Source: Acidilobus sp. 7A (GTDB lineage: Archaea > Thermoproteota > Thermoprotei_A > Sulfolobales > Acidilobaceae). Taken from it: 64,000 nt of DNA. A program made the position numbers and the translations under genes. The DNA lies in NCBI RefSeq assembly GCF_003431325.1, contig NZ_CP010515.1, positions 930,001-994,000 of the forward strand, written 5' to 3'. Under the pieces are notes generated by a model, which was not told the DNA's origin, ran no database searches, and saw nothing but the letters and a program-made list of their open reading frames with translations. Shown here in pieces: positions 25,257 through 35,570 of the stretch (its first letter is position 1; every line of letters starts with the position of its first letter).

Positions 25257-25889
25257 ATGGTAGTCCTTTCTCAACAGCTGCTGGCCGCGCCGCTCTCACA
25301 GCCGAAGTCAGCTACTGCCAGCTTGGGCCAGCTGCCTGACCCTCTCAGGCGGTATGTAGATGAGGTCCTTGGGGCACCTGACCGCGCCAGGGACGTTGCC
25401 GCGAAGATGCTGGCCGACGAGGAGACCATGCTGTACTTGTCAGTGGTCTCTATGGCGGCCGTGGCCCTGACCCCCGAAGAGCTGTCAGAACAGCTTAGGC
25501 TTTACCAGGAGAGGTTCAGGGACTTGGGGGTTGACGTAACCGAGTCCCTGGAGGTCATAGAGGAGCACGATATGTGGAAGCTCAAGCAGTTCAGGGAGAA
25601 CCTAGCGAGGTACGCCTCCGCCATGGCTTACTTTGTGCGGGAGTACCCTGAGGACGCTCATGAGTACCTGGTGACCTACCTATCCACTTTCCTCCTCCTC
25701 ATGGCTGCCCTTGAGGCCAGGTCGCCCGAGGAGCTAGTGAGCGTCGGCAGGGCCCTTAACAAGGTGGCCGAGGACCTGGAGGCCTTCACGCTGACCTTCA
25801 GGCTCATTGTTGAGGGCTCTGAGAGCGAGCGGCAGGGCGTTGTAGGCGTCATAAGGGGCCCCGATGACCTGAAGAGGGTCCTGAGTTGA
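25257..25889 (+). CDS. Helical protein of unknown family, partner of the downstream RelE-like toxin
   Basis: A 210-residue, almost wholly helical acidic protein (LADEETMLYLSVVSMAAVAL, SEQLRLYQERFRDLGVDV, LVTYLSTFLLLMAALEARS). Its TGA at 25887-25889 overlaps the TTG start of the RelE-like gene by four bases, so the two are translationally coupled in the antitoxin-first order. It is three times longer than usual RelB-type antitoxins and shows no AbrB, MetJ/RHH or helix-turn-helix motif. It is probably the neutraliser or a regulatory partner, on context alone. It could also be an unrelated conserved protein with the toxin as a passenger. Confidence 0.6.
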   Translation: MVVLSQQLLAAPLSQPKSATASLGQLPDPLRRYVDEVLGAPDRARDVAAKMLADEETMLYLSVVSMAAVALTPEELSEQLRLYQERFRDLGVDVTESLEVIEEHDMWKLKQFRENLARYASAMAYFVREYPEDAHEYLVTYLSTFLLLMAALEARSPEELVSVGRALNKVAEDLEAFTLTFRLIVEGSESERQGVVGVIRGPDDLKRVLS

Positions 25890-26152
25890 GCGCATATAAG
25901 CACGAGGCGGTAGTGCGTGAAAGCTTCGAGAAGACCTTCAGGAAGCTTGAGGACGAGGTCAAGGAGAGGGTAAGGAAGAGGGTCGAGGAGCTCCTGCAGG
26001 GGCAGGCCTTCTGGAAGCCCCTCAGGGGACCATTGAGGGGGCTTAAGGCGACGAGGGTAGGGAAGTGGAGGATCATATTCTCTGACAAGAAGCCCTGCGT
26101 GATAGACCTACTTTACCTAAGTCCCAGGGAGACGGCCTATGAGCGACTGTGA
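25886..26152 (+). CDS. RelE/ParE-superfamily toxin-like protein
   Basis: An 88-residue protein with the RelE layout: an N-terminal helix pair (SFEKTFRKLEDEVKERVRKR), a loop WKPLRGPLRGLKATRVGKWR that matches the archaeal RelE sequence pattern of the central beta sheet, and a last strand with IIFSDKKPCVIDLLYLSPRE. Basic residues in VGKWRIIFSDKK and the final Arg/Tyr (RETAYERL) are placed like the mRNA-cleavage residues of RelE. The start is TTG 25886, overlapping the upstream gene's stop; the same context makes an independent promoter unlikely. Toxin activity is inferred from the fold. Confidence 0.75.
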   Translation: MSAYKHEAVVRESFEKTFRKLEDEVKERVRKRVEELLQGQAFWKPLRGPLRGLKATRVGKWRIIFSDKKPCVIDLLYLSPRETAYERL

Positions 26153-26155
26153 CCA

Positions 26156-26389
26156 GTGAGGGGGCCAGCCAATGAGGGGAGCCCTCCGCTCAAGTTTAAG
26201 TGGGAACCTGTTGACAGGGCTGACTATGACAGGTACGCAGGAGGGCTAACGCTGACCGCTATGGTAGGCGCCCTCTCACGGCAGCTGGCCAGGGCGAAGG
26301 GCATAAACCGGACCTCTAGGGGTTCAAGGACTCCCTGCGGAGGACGCCTCGGCGCTCCTCAGAGGGCCCTGTCAACCTCACAGCCTTGA
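26156..26389 (+). CDS. Doubtful small ORF downstream of the toxin
   Basis: A GTG-started frame begins 3 bp after the toxin and has a coding-like first half (FKWEPVDRADYDRYAGGLTL, then ALSRQLARAKGI) but a low-complexity, probably non-coding second half that runs into the convergent ATPase gene. It may be the 5' piece of a decayed third gene of the operon. No family is recognised. Confidence 0.3.
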   Translation: MRGPANEGSPPLKFKWEPVDRADYDRYAGGLTLTAMVGALSRQLARAKGINRTSRGSRTPCGGRLGAPQRALSTSQP

Positions 26390-27461
26390 GGCCGCCAGCC
26401 TGTAGACGGGGTCAGCTATTGTGTACTCGCCGTTCACCTCCTCAACAACTCCAAGCTTTACAAGGGTCCCTATGAGCTGGGACACCGTGGCTGGGTTCAG
26501 GCCCCTGCCCTCGTGGTCCTCAAGCCTCCTCCTTATGGCCGCCCAGGGGCCCTGCCCTCCGCGAGGGCCCTCAGTATCACCGCGTACCTCGGGCTCCTGA
26601 GCGATGAGATGAGGTTCCTGAGCTCCTCCAGGGCGAGCGATGAGGCCGCCCTAATAACGTCATCGAGGTCCCTCAGGCCGCCGGTTACGTAGAGGTGCCC
26701 GAAGTAGGTGAGCCAGCCTATTATGCCGTCGAAGGCGTCAACCGCTTTCTCCATGAGGTCCCCTGGGCACCTCACGCCTGCCTCGCTGAACCCCCTCTCA
26801 AGGAAGTCGAGGGCCTCGTCAGGGCTCAGCCTCCTGGTTCTCACCTCCCGGAACGCCCTGCCGAAGAGGGGGGCCCGCGGGTCCTCGAGGCCAAGGAAGT
26901 CGTAGAGGAGGCCGAACTGGGAGCCTGTGAGGACAAGCCTTACGTTGGGCAGGCCGTCGTAGGCGTAGGCGAACAGCCTGTCGAACCTCAGCCAGTTAGC
27001 CTTCCTGAGCTCCTGGGCCTCGTCAACTGCTACCACTATGGGCTCGCCCAGGTCGTTAAGCCTGGTGAAGAGGTCCGGGAGGCTCAGCCTCCCCCTCCCC
27101 CTGAAGGTCACCCTGACGCTTGGTGGGCCCAGGGAGACCTCGAGGCCGCCCAGGCCCCTGAGGGCCTCCCTCAGCCTGTCGGCAAGGGAGGGCTCCCTCC
27201 TGAGTAGGTCCTCGAGGGACCTGGCGAAGACCTCAGCTATGTCCCTGTAGCCCGCGTAGAGGCTTAGCCTAACGTCAACGTAGAGGTGGGTAATGCCGGC
27301 CTCGCCCAGGGCCACCCTTAGGAGGGACGTCTTGCCGGTCCTCCTGAGGCCGGTGACCAGGGTGAGCCTCTCGGCCCTCAGGGCGCTTACCAGCACTGAG
27401 AGCTCGCAGTCAAGTCGTAGAGGTCCTCCCTCCTCGTCTTTGGCTCAGGACTGAATAACAT
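26378..27461 (-). pseudogene. Archaeal AAA ATPase (PF01637 type) with winged-helix tail, two frameshifts
   Basis: The central 287 codons form an archaeal NTPase: Walker A VTGLRRTGKTSLLR, Walker B IVVAVDEAQELRK and a sensor-like LVLTGSQFG. Upstream, in the next frame, ATG 27461 gives MLFSPEPKTRREDLYD, the typical N-terminus of this family; a lost base at about 27410 separates it from ELSVLVSALR. Downstream, the annotated frame stops at 26533, but shifting one base at about 26545 continues GPWAAIRRRLEDHEG, LNPATVSQLIGTLVKLGVVE and IADPVYRLAASRL, the winged-helix DUF234-like domain. So the gene needs two corrections to be whole. A perfect inverted repeat lies 2 bp before the ATG. A decayed paralogue is at 5.8-6.2 kb. 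Confidence 0.8.
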
Positions 27462-27463
27462 TA

Positions 27464-27490
27464 GGGTACCCCAAACATTTTGGGGTACCC
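27464..27490. promoter_or_regulatory. Perfect 12-bp inverted repeat in front of the AAA ATPase
   Basis: GGGTACCCCAAA (27464-27475), spacer CAT, TTTGGGGTACCC (27479-27490), with no mismatch. It ends 2 bp from the true ATG (27461) of the ATPase and would cover the transcription start or ribosome landing site, so it is most likely an autoregulatory operator. Confidence 0.65.
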
Positions 27491-27655
27491 CAAGCGTGAC
27501 AGGCTTTCGCCTCCTCTGCCGCGTGTAAGGCCAGCTAATGTTGACGTGTAGATCACAGGCTTTAGGAAGGACCTAACTTAGGGCTCAGGCGCTAGGGGAA
27601 GTGATGAAGGCCCTCACCTTAAAGTCCTTTGGGCTCCAGGCCGACGCCTCAGGTC

Positions 27656-27677
27656 TTCCACGCAAATTTGCGTAGAA
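27656..27677. repeat. 22-bp palindrome, copy 1 (copy 2 at 37179-37200)
   Basis: TTCCACGCAAA directly followed by TTTGCGTAGAA: two 11-bp arms with one mismatch and no spacer. Copy 2 has the same left arm and TTTGTGTGGAA as right arm. The two lie 9.5 kb apart in the accessory island, in gene-free DNA. Nothing else is seen in 27491-27733. Confidence 0.7.
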
Positions 27678-27733
27678 AAGCTGATATCGCTGAGGTCATA
27701 GTTCTCAGGGCCACATAGTCTCACTCCATAAGC

Positions 27734-28150
27734 TTACTCGTCAAGGTTCACGGCCTCACGCCCGCAGCCCCTGCTGCGGAAAACGTGTCTGCCCTCCCTC
27801 TCCGCGTTAACGTCATGGACCCTTTTCCACCTCTTCTCGAACTCGTCGGGCGTCACGCAGTTCACCTCGCGCTGGCCCTCGTCGCCTATGTATACTATGC
27901 AGATAATGTGCCGGTACCGTCTGCTATCAAGGTACTGCACCTCATTCTCAGTGAACGATATGCTCATGCACAGCCTCTCGTCCCACCTGCCCTTTGGCAC
28001 CCTCCTGCCCTTCACCTCCACCGTATATCGCTCGCAGTCCTTGGAGACGACCATGTCGTAGGGCCCGGGCCCCCTCCTGTACTTCATAACTACAGAATAG
28101 CCCATCTTCACTAGGTATTCCGTTGCGAGCCGCGCAGCCGTCATCTCCAC
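27734..28150 (-). CDS. PD-(D/E)XK nuclease-like protein (Mrr/DUF3883-like)
   Basis: A 138-residue protein with a recognisable restriction-endonuclease-like core: helix AARLATEYLVKMGYSVV with a Glu at residue 11, then GPGPYDMVVSK with Asp32, and YTVEVKGRRV with Glu45 and Lys47, giving E...D-x12-ExK. This fold cleaves DNA in restriction and repair systems. Start GTG 28150 or ATG 28144; GAGGTGGAG precedes them. It follows the 110-residue gene by 8 bp and is probably co-transcribed with it. The C-terminus is basic and lacks a clear further domain. A solitary nuclease domain next to other defence genes suggests a role in restriction, by context. Confidence 0.65.
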   Translation of the reverse strand: MEMTAARLATEYLVKMGYSVVMKYRRGPGPYDMVVSKDCERYTVEVKGRRVPKGRWDERLCMSISFTENEVQYLDSRRYRHIICIVYIGDEGQREVNCVTPDEFEKRWKRVHDVNAEREGRHVFRSRGCGREAVNLDE

Positions 28151-28158
28151 CTCTTCAC

Positions 28159-28491
28159 TTAAGGGTGAACGCTCGCCGCGGCCCAGCTGGGGCTCGCTGC
28201 GCAGGGCTTCAGCTCGGGCGACTGCCCCTGCCCGCAGACCTTGTAGACGGCCTCCGCCAGCTCCTTGGCGTAGGGCGCCGCCTCCTTGAACTCTGGGGAA
28301 CCCCTTATCACGGCCTCAAGGGCCACCTTGTCAGCGATGTCAAACCTGCCATGATCACGCAGGTACCTGCAGGCGTACCTCATGACAGCCACTAACTGAG
28401 GCCAGGGGACCTTTGAGTCCTTGAGCAGGCACTCAACCTGCGTGGCGACCTCGTAGGCCTCTTCTGAGGGAGAACGCTCATAGTCTGCCAC
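28159..28491 (-). CDS. Small helical hypothetical protein, operon partner of the nuclease-like gene
   Basis: A 110-residue, mainly helical protein (SEEAYEVATQVECLLKDS, LVAVMRYACRYLRDHGRF, AAPYAKELAEAVYKVCGQ) with three cysteines in the body and a low-complexity tail. The helix-loop pattern resembles short TPR- or HEPN-like bundles but no diagnostic motif (such as RxxxxH) is visible. Its stop is 8 bp before the PD-(D/E)XK gene, implying joint expression. Function unknown. Confidence 0.5.
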   Translation of the reverse strand: MADYERSPSEEAYEVATQVECLLKDSKVPWPQLVAVMRYACRYLRDHGRFDIADKVALEAVIRGSPEFKEAAPYAKELAEAVYKVCGQGQSPELKPCAASPSWAAASVHP

Positions 28492-28662
28492 AGGCGGTCA
28501 TACTTTACAGGGGCTGAGCGCGTCTAAAACGTTAAAGTAAGGCAAGATAATTCCTTAGAGCGTCCCTATCACATTATGAGGCAGGGGCTGAAGGCCGCGG
28601 ACGTCAATCTCTAGAGTTTTGAGAGCGGAAGAAATAATAGGGCCCTTGGCCGCCAATTTAAC

Positions 28663-29286
28663 GTGGAGACGTTGACTAGCAGAAGGAAGCGCTCCCCCTT
28701 TGATAACTACAGGCTTAAGATCTCTACGAGAATCTATGAGCCTGAGCTCCTCAGGGACTTCAAGGAGATAGTGGACAGCACTGTGAGCAGTCCTGATGAG
28801 TATAAGAAGCTTCTGGAGTTCTACACCGAGTACAGGCTAGAGGGGCGCCCGGAAGACCAGGCTATTTCAGAGGCGCTCCGCAGACTTGAAAGGTACAGGG
28901 AGCGGACCTCAAGCCTCAGGGGCTCCTGGAGGTCCCCGCTCTACGAGCGCGTTGAGGAGCGCCTCAGGTCCTACCTTGAGTGGGTGGGCTTTCTAGGGCT
29001 GATAGCGAGCCCAACTGCAAAGCTGGCCAGACATATAGCTAAGTACGGGCTAGGGGGCGACTGCGACGCCATAGCCAAGCTGGCCATAGCCAAGGGGCTT
29101 GAAGGCTTCGCAATCACTATAAGGACCCAGGACGGCAGGGAGGTCAAGGTCCCCCTGTCGGCCGCCTTCGTTAAGTTCTTCTGCCGCGACAAGGCCCGTG
29201 AGGCCTATGAGAAGGCGCTGAAGGACGTCTACGGCAAGGAGGTCGACGCCTCTGAAATCTTCGCTGCCCTGCCTAACCCCTGGTGA
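28663..29286 (+). CDS. Hypothetical protein
   Basis: A 207-residue protein starting at GTG 28663. The N-terminal half is charged and helical (EPELLRDFKEIVDSTVSS, YTEYRLEGRPEDQAISEALR), followed by PTAKLARHIAKYGLGGDCDA, then IAKLAIAKGLEGFAITIRTQ and a C-terminal helix with AREAYEKALKDVYGKEVD. No catalytic motif is evident. It is transcribed opposite to the nuclease-like pair from an intergenic region of about 170 bp. Composition matches the host, unlike the AT-rich genes that follow. Confidence 0.5.
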   Translation: METLTSRRKRSPFDNYRLKISTRIYEPELLRDFKEIVDSTVSSPDEYKKLLEFYTEYRLEGRPEDQAISEALRRLERYRERTSSLRGSWRSPLYERVEERLRSYLEWVGFLGLIASPTAKLARHIAKYGLGGDCDAIAKLAIAKGLEGFAITIRTQDGREVKVPLSAAFVKFFCRDKAREAYEKALKDVYGKEVDASEIFAALPNPW

Positions 29287-29361
29287 GCCCAGCATAATCG
29301 ACGAGGTCGCCAGGGCTAAGGGCTGGGCAAAGGCCTCAGGGGTTGAGAGCGCGGCCCTAGG

Positions 29362-29694
29362 TCACCAGGCCTCGTCCTCATAGCCACTACAGGCCTTTGA
29401 CAGGTCCTTTAACACGACATCCAGGCACTGCTCAAGCTGCTGCTTGAGAATATCATTCAGACGCGTCTCTGCCAGCTTAACTGCTTGTGACAGGCACTTC
29501 TGCACCTCACCTGGATCAGCTTTGGATCTCTGCCCTAAGCAACTCTCGCACGCCTTCACCACGTACTCCTTCAAATCATCGGGGAGGTCTACGCAGGCCT
29601 TAGACTCCGTCAGGATCTTCATTGCCTTCTCTTTGATCTTCTTCATCATTTCCTCCTCCCAATTCTCAAACTCTACAGCCATCCTCTTTCCCAC
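29362..29694 (-). CDS. Small helical Cys-containing hypothetical protein
   Basis: A 110-residue protein with a strongly charged N-terminal helix (EFENWEEEMMKKIKEKAMK) and six cysteines spread along the chain (SKACVD, ACESCLGQ, QKCLSQ, EQCLDV, KACSGY). The helical heptads QAVKLAETRLNDILKQQLEQ suggest a coiled coil or helical hairpin possibly cross-linked by disulfides, which thermophilic archaea use intracellularly. The start could be ATG 29694 or 29682. Its 3' end is convergent with the previous gene. No family recognised. Confidence 0.5.
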   Translation of the reverse strand: MGKRMAVEFENWEEEMMKKIKEKAMKILTESKACVDLPDDLKEYVVKACESCLGQRSKADPGEVQKCLSQAVKLAETRLNDILKQQLEQCLDVVLKDLSKACSGYEDEAW

Positions 29695-30199
29695 AGGCCT
29701 TTTAACGTCCAGAGTTTTTAAGACGTAACGCTACCACCAGGTCATTTTTAGGTAGCGCAGATGGACGCTCTCTCCATCACCTCATCCCCTTATCCTTGTC
29801 CTAAGTCCGTCATAGGAGACCCCTCTATGCCGCTGAACTTCACCGTGCGCCATAGGTTCAAATGCTAGGACCTCCGTCAGCTTCGTACTCTTTATGGTAA
29901 AGGAGCGTCATCTCGTCATTTACATTAGGCTACCTGCCCCTTTTAAAGAAAGGGCCTCTCAACGCGAGTTCGCGTTAGCGCATGCTCTCGGGATTTTGCC
30001 TATGAGCGTCATGAAGCCATCCTAAAGCTTAAGTTAAAATGTATGGGGCTAGGTATTAACTACGCCAAGAGGGTTACAAGTGCAGAGTTTTCAGAGTATT
30101 ACCCCCTGTAGGAGAGGAGCGCAAGAGCGTAGCACTTGATAAGGTCTAAATAAGATATATTAAACGTTTTAAAGAGCATAAAGAGGAGGTACAAATTTT
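29695..30199. other. AT-rich intergenic DNA at the left edge of the foreign segment
   Basis: No gene found. A 16-bp inverted repeat AACGCGA-GT-TCGCGTT is at 29961-29976. From about 30000 on, base composition falls sharply in GC, marking the start of an AT-rich block that continues to about 32.8 kb. TATA-like AT runs at 30150-30180 probably drive the next gene. Confidence 0.5.
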
Positions 30200-30529
30200 G
30201 TGAAAGTGACCAGCCAAAGCCTTAAAAAGCTTGGCCAAAGAATTTATAGATACATTGTAAATCAAAAGAAAGCGTTTATCGCTCTTGTTATTGCTCTTGC
30301 TTTTATTATATGTTTTATTATATGTTCTTCTTACTTATTCTATGCAGCGTGGTACCTTTACTTAATATTTAAGTACTTAATATTCAAGGTCTTTCCCTTA
30401 TTATGGCATCAGCAGCTTGGCTTGGCTTTGGTTATTTTAGTAACTTTTGTAGCATTAATATCATATCCGCTTGTACCGCCATCACAAGAGTCACAGCCAT
30501 CTAAGCGTAAAGAAGGATCAAATTATTGA
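30200..30529 (+). CDS. Small membrane protein, AT-rich island gene 1
   Basis: A 109-residue protein starting at GTG 30200 with three predicted helices: AFIALVIALAFIICFIICSS, FYAAWYLYLIFKYLIFKVFP and LGLALVILVTFVALISYPLV, and a polar tail (SQESQPSKRKEGSNY). Codon use (AAA, TTA, ATT) is foreign to the window. It overlaps the following frame by 59 bp, so either the two form an operon with an overlapping start or one frameshifted gene. No family recognised. Confidence 0.5.
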   Translation: MKVTSQSLKKLGQRIYRYIVNQKKAFIALVIALAFIICFIICSSYLFYAAWYLYLIFKYLIFKVFPLLWHQQLGLALVILVTFVALISYPLVPPSQESQPSKRKEGSNY

Positions 30530-31415
30530 AAATATCTTAAAAATTGCACTTATTTCGATTTTAATACTTCTTTTATTATTTTTAATAGATTTTTACATTA
30601 TTCCTCTGATAGAAGGGGGATCAATATCAGCAGTCCCTAAGCCTCCGTATTGCCAAGGCCTAATTTATAAAAATGCCTCTAATGGCAGCGCTTCGGTCAG
30701 TTTACATGCGGCTGCAAAATCTGGTGAAAATGCGTCGCTAGGAACCGCGATACTAGCATTCTACGCATCATCTGCCGTCTTTGCAGCAGGAATCGGTACA
30801 ACTATAGTTCTGTTCCTCTTATATTTCTGGTCTTCAGCATTAGCTTCATTAAATAATTCCATAGATTTCGCCTGTCATAGAGAAGCAATACTAGGAATTA
30901 AAGACTTTCTAAAAACCTCCTTATACATTATCGGTTCCTTTGGTGTCAACTTTATGCTGTCGTACCCTGTTGTATTGTTTGCTCTCGCAACATCAATTAT
31001 AAGTTCTAACCTGCAGTTCGTGACCCTTTATCTAACAATAGTCGCTGCGCTTCTTACCTTCATAACAGAAATGCCGCTGCGAAGATATAGCTATGAAGAT
31101 GATAAGAACTTATGGAATGCAGTATATAGTGGCCTCTTTTATATAAGCATATTTTCATTATTAGTGTTCGTAGCTATGGCCTCTAGCACGCAATACCTTT
31201 TATGTCTTCCTGGATTTAGTTCAAGGAGCTTCGAGATTTTATTGACCCTTGCTTCAATAGTTGGCGCGATACCGTTTGCTTATGCATTATCGACAGCATA
31301 CCACTACTATCTGTGTCAGCTGGCTAAGCATAAAGAAGAGTTCTTCAGGCTACAATTAATTGTGGCGATTCTAACGATGATACCATTCTTCCTCCTCTTG
31401 TCATTCTTCCGATAA
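30471..31415 (+). CDS. Multi-pass membrane protein, AT-rich island gene 2
   Basis: About 300 residues with seven or eight hydrophobic helices (ALISILILLLLFLIDFYIIP, TTIVLFLLYFWSSALASL, LSYPVVLFALATSIISSN, ILTMIPFFLLLSF) and an external loop with sequons (KNASNGSAS). The first in-frame start is TTG at 30471, inside the previous gene; the region where the protein seems to begin (QIIENILKIALISI) has no ATG/GTG/TTG, so the two ORFs may be one gene with a frameshift near 30525. A polar cytosolic loop contains SIDFACHREAILGIKDF. Function unknown; the AT-rich composition indicates horizontal acquisition. Confidence 0.5.
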   Translation: MYRHHKSHSHLSVKKDQIIENILKIALISILILLLLFLIDFYIIPLIEGGSISAVPKPPYCQGLIYKNASNGSASVSLHAAAKSGENASLGTAILAFYASSAVFAAGIGTTIVLFLLYFWSSALASLNNSIDFACHREAILGIKDFLKTSLYIIGSFGVNFMLSYPVVLFALATSIISSNLQFVTLYLTIVAALLTFITEMPLRRYSYEDDKNLWNAVYSGLFYISIFSLLVFVAMASSTQYLLCLPGFSSRSFEILLTLASIVGAIPFAYALSTAYHYYLCQLAKHKEEFFRLQLIVAILTMIPFFLLLSFFR

Positions 31416-31936
31416 TATGATTCCTCCCCCTGCCATAAGTGATATGTCTTCACAACAGTTGTCTCAATAGCCTTTCAGCTCTATTGATCATGACAATATG
31501 AGCAGACTCAAGATAGCGTAGACTTTCTATGATCAATGGCCTTAAAGACCCCTTACAAAACGCTCTTTTCCATAGGCCAGTTTATTGTGAGATCACCACA
31601 TACAAAGGCGTCATTAACGTCATCAGGTAAAAGCTTACTTGTTGCACTCGTTTTGAGATCCAACTATTGATAATGAGAACAGGCTAGCCAGGATCTCATG
31701 GTGACCTTTGCGCTTTCCCTCAACCAATGCTGACCTCAGGTGATGTCATTATTAACTCTTCCAATCAAATCAAGGCTGCAATCGCGTAAGACCTTAACAC
31801 CAAACTGACGACTGACCTCATTAACCGTCTTCTCAGGTCTTCAATTTGGGCTCTATCTTACTTAGGTGCTTTCGATAGCCAGCGGTACACACTTTCCATA
31901 ACGTTAATAGCCTGAAGCTTAGCTCTAGCTGTAAAT
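31416..31936. other. Intergenic stretch with possible decayed ORF pieces
   Basis: The minus strand has broken open stretches such as KTVNEVSRQFGVKVLRDCSL and VYRWLSKA, separated by stops, which could derive from a lost transposase or plasmid gene; none can be assigned. No RNA gene or direct repeat was seen. It lies within the AT-rich block. Confidence 0.3.
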
Positions 31937-32827
31937 GTGACGGACGTTAACGGTAATACAGAGAAGGGCGTGGAAAATGAGCTAAAGAAGCTATCAGATA
32001 ATTTCTACAAGGCTGGAAGACAGCGCCTTCACACGCTGATACTAGCGATCGTTAGCTTAACAGTATCAGCTCTGTCCAGTTCTTCTCCATCCCGTGCGCT
32101 TAATGCGCTTACACAATTTACGTCGTTCGTCTTACTTTTCTATGCCTTTCTACATGGGCTCAATGTTGACACTAGTTTGATCTCTATTCTTCACGACGCA
32201 GTGCTCCTTAACTTGAAGAGGGGCGTTACTGTAAAAGCCCTAGGGAGCTCCAATGAGCAAACGTCAACCCCTTCACGCCAGCCCGGTAGCACTTTATCAA
32301 ACAGGCTTGCGAGGCTGACCAGGGACCCGGATTTAATCTTACGATTATTTTTGGCCTCTTACATAATAGAGTTTATCGGACTCTTTAACATAATATTCAA
32401 CTTAATAACTAGAGTTTCAGGTCTCTCCATACAATTACAGCCTCTCTTGAGCGCCTTCTCTATGATCGTACCGATCTCTGCATCAATACTTCTGGGCCTG
32501 AGCCAGTGGAGCGTGAGCACGGCGGTCAGAGGCTCGCTGGAATCCAGCTGCACATCTGCATGGCTTGAGATGCTTAAGGAAGTTAGAGTGCTCCTATTCG
32601 CGACCTTTATGAGCATTCTATTTATATATGTATATTCATTTTACCTGATACCTATGTCGCTAACCCCCAGCACGAGAGCTAGCTATATATTAGGAGACTC
32701 GTTTTACTTTGGTTCAGGACTAGGCTTACTGGCGTCTCTCGCGTTTCTGCTGATGTTACTAACGTTAATTAGAGACTTTATACACCTCGTATGCTCACGG
32801 GAACAAACACAGGAAAATAAAGGGTAA
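31937..32827 (+). CDS. Membrane protein of unknown family, AT-rich island gene 3
   Basis: A 296-residue protein: a charged cytosolic N-terminus (NTEKGVENELKKLSDNFYKA), two helices (TLILAIVSLTVSALSS and FTSFVLLFYAFLHGLN), a polar loop of about 60 residues rich in Ser/Thr, and three or four further helices (LASYIIEFIGLFNIIFNLIT, LSAFSMIVPISASILLGL, VLLFATFMSILFIYVYSFYL, GLLASLAFLLMLLTLIRDFI). The layout of paired helices around a cytosolic domain recalls effector-type membrane proteins of defence systems, but nothing in the sequence proves this. AT-rich codon use. Confidence 0.5.
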   Translation: MTDVNGNTEKGVENELKKLSDNFYKAGRQRLHTLILAIVSLTVSALSSSSPSRALNALTQFTSFVLLFYAFLHGLNVDTSLISILHDAVLLNLKRGVTVKALGSSNEQTSTPSRQPGSTLSNRLARLTRDPDLILRLFLASYIIEFIGLFNIIFNLITRVSGLSIQLQPLLSAFSMIVPISASILLGLSQWSVSTAVRGSLESSCTSAWLEMLKEVRVLLFATFMSILFIYVYSFYLIPMSLTPSTRASYILGDSFYFGSGLGLLASLAFLLMLLTLIRDFIHLVCSREQTQENKG

Positions 32828-32858
32828 ATTAGGGGAACGGCGACATTTATAACACACG

Positions 32859-33556
32859 GTGAGGGATCATACGCCGCATAAGGCAGAGGGGAGGCGTGAG
32901 CCCAAGCCGTGGGCCGCAGGCCTGCTTAAGCTCAGCATAATCCTCTTCGCAATGATACCCTTCTACTTCTTCATGAGCGGCTTCTTCACAACCTATATGG
33001 CTACGGGCGCCGCGCGGGAGATAGGCGTCTGCATGCCCGATGTGCTCCTAGTCCTGCTAGTGCTCACTGTCGTGGCCCTTGGAAGCCTAGGCGGCGGCCT
33101 CAGGGGCTTTCATGAGAGGGGCTGGCTTGGTCTGGCTGGCGGAGGGCTCATAGCTACTGCCATGTCGCTTATCCTCCTTGACGCCTCGGAGGGCAGGGCT
33201 GCGACGTAACGCTCTTCAAGGTCGCCCTCCTGGTGGCCGCCCTGGGCTTCACGCTCCTGGGCCTGAGCCTCTTCAGGCTCGGCGTCCTCCTCCTAAGCCC
33301 TCTCCTCATAGCCGGGGGCCTCATGATGACCGTGCCCTTCCTGGTGACCTTCATACCCGCCGTCTACGATGGCTTCGCTAAGGCGCCGGGGCACCCCCTG
33401 GCGGCAATAGCTGGGCTCCTGCTCAGCTCCACGAATATAGCTGCAACGGGCTTTCTGATGTTCCTGTGGGACTCGCTAGGCCTCGTCTTCAGCTACACGG
33501 GCCTCACGAGGCTTAGGAGGAGAAGGGTCCTGGTCAAGGTTGTGGTCAAGAAGTGA
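32859..33556 (+). pseudogene. Small membrane protein split by a frameshift
   Basis: The first frame (GTG 32859) gives 116 residues with helices LSIILFAMIPFYFFMSGFF and VLLVLLVLTVVALGSLGG and stops at 33209. Reading on in the next frame from about 33195 gives CDVTLFKVALLVAALGFTLL, LLLSPLLIAGGLMMTVPFLV and GLLLSSTNIAATGFLMFLW with a basic tail (RLRRRRVLVKVVVKK). The two parts fit one six-helix protein of about 230 residues broken near 33200, although two separate small genes cannot be excluded. GC content is back to the host's. A TATA-like ATTTATAAC at 32845-32853 is unusually close to the GTG, so the start is uncertain. Confidence 0.5.
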
Positions 33557-33767
33557 TAGCTGTCATAAGGCACTTCTCCTAAGCGAATCCTTAAGCGCTG
33601 GCTTAGGACGTAAGCAGGGCCCTTCGCACGGGACAGGTCATCTTAGCTCTGATCTTTGACAACTGATGAGCGCTCCTTCCTCGGCCTGAGGGGTCACTAG
33701 ATAGGACTAAGCCCTTAATGGCGAAAGGGCTAAAAATCGCGGGAAGCTCATAAAGTTCGGTAAGACC

Positions 33768-35566
<1,799 letters not shown>

Positions 35567-35570
<4 letters not shown>

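Noticed and set aside
26533-27396. Intact 287-residue ATPase with its start at 27396
   Set aside because: This start omits the family N-terminus, and the stop at 26533 truncates the winged-helix tail; both missing parts exist in neighbouring frames.
29961-29976. Palindrome AACGCGA-GT-TCGCGTT as a possible operator or att site
   Set aside because: Only one copy seen and no promoter next to it, so it is recorded only as part of the intergenic entry.
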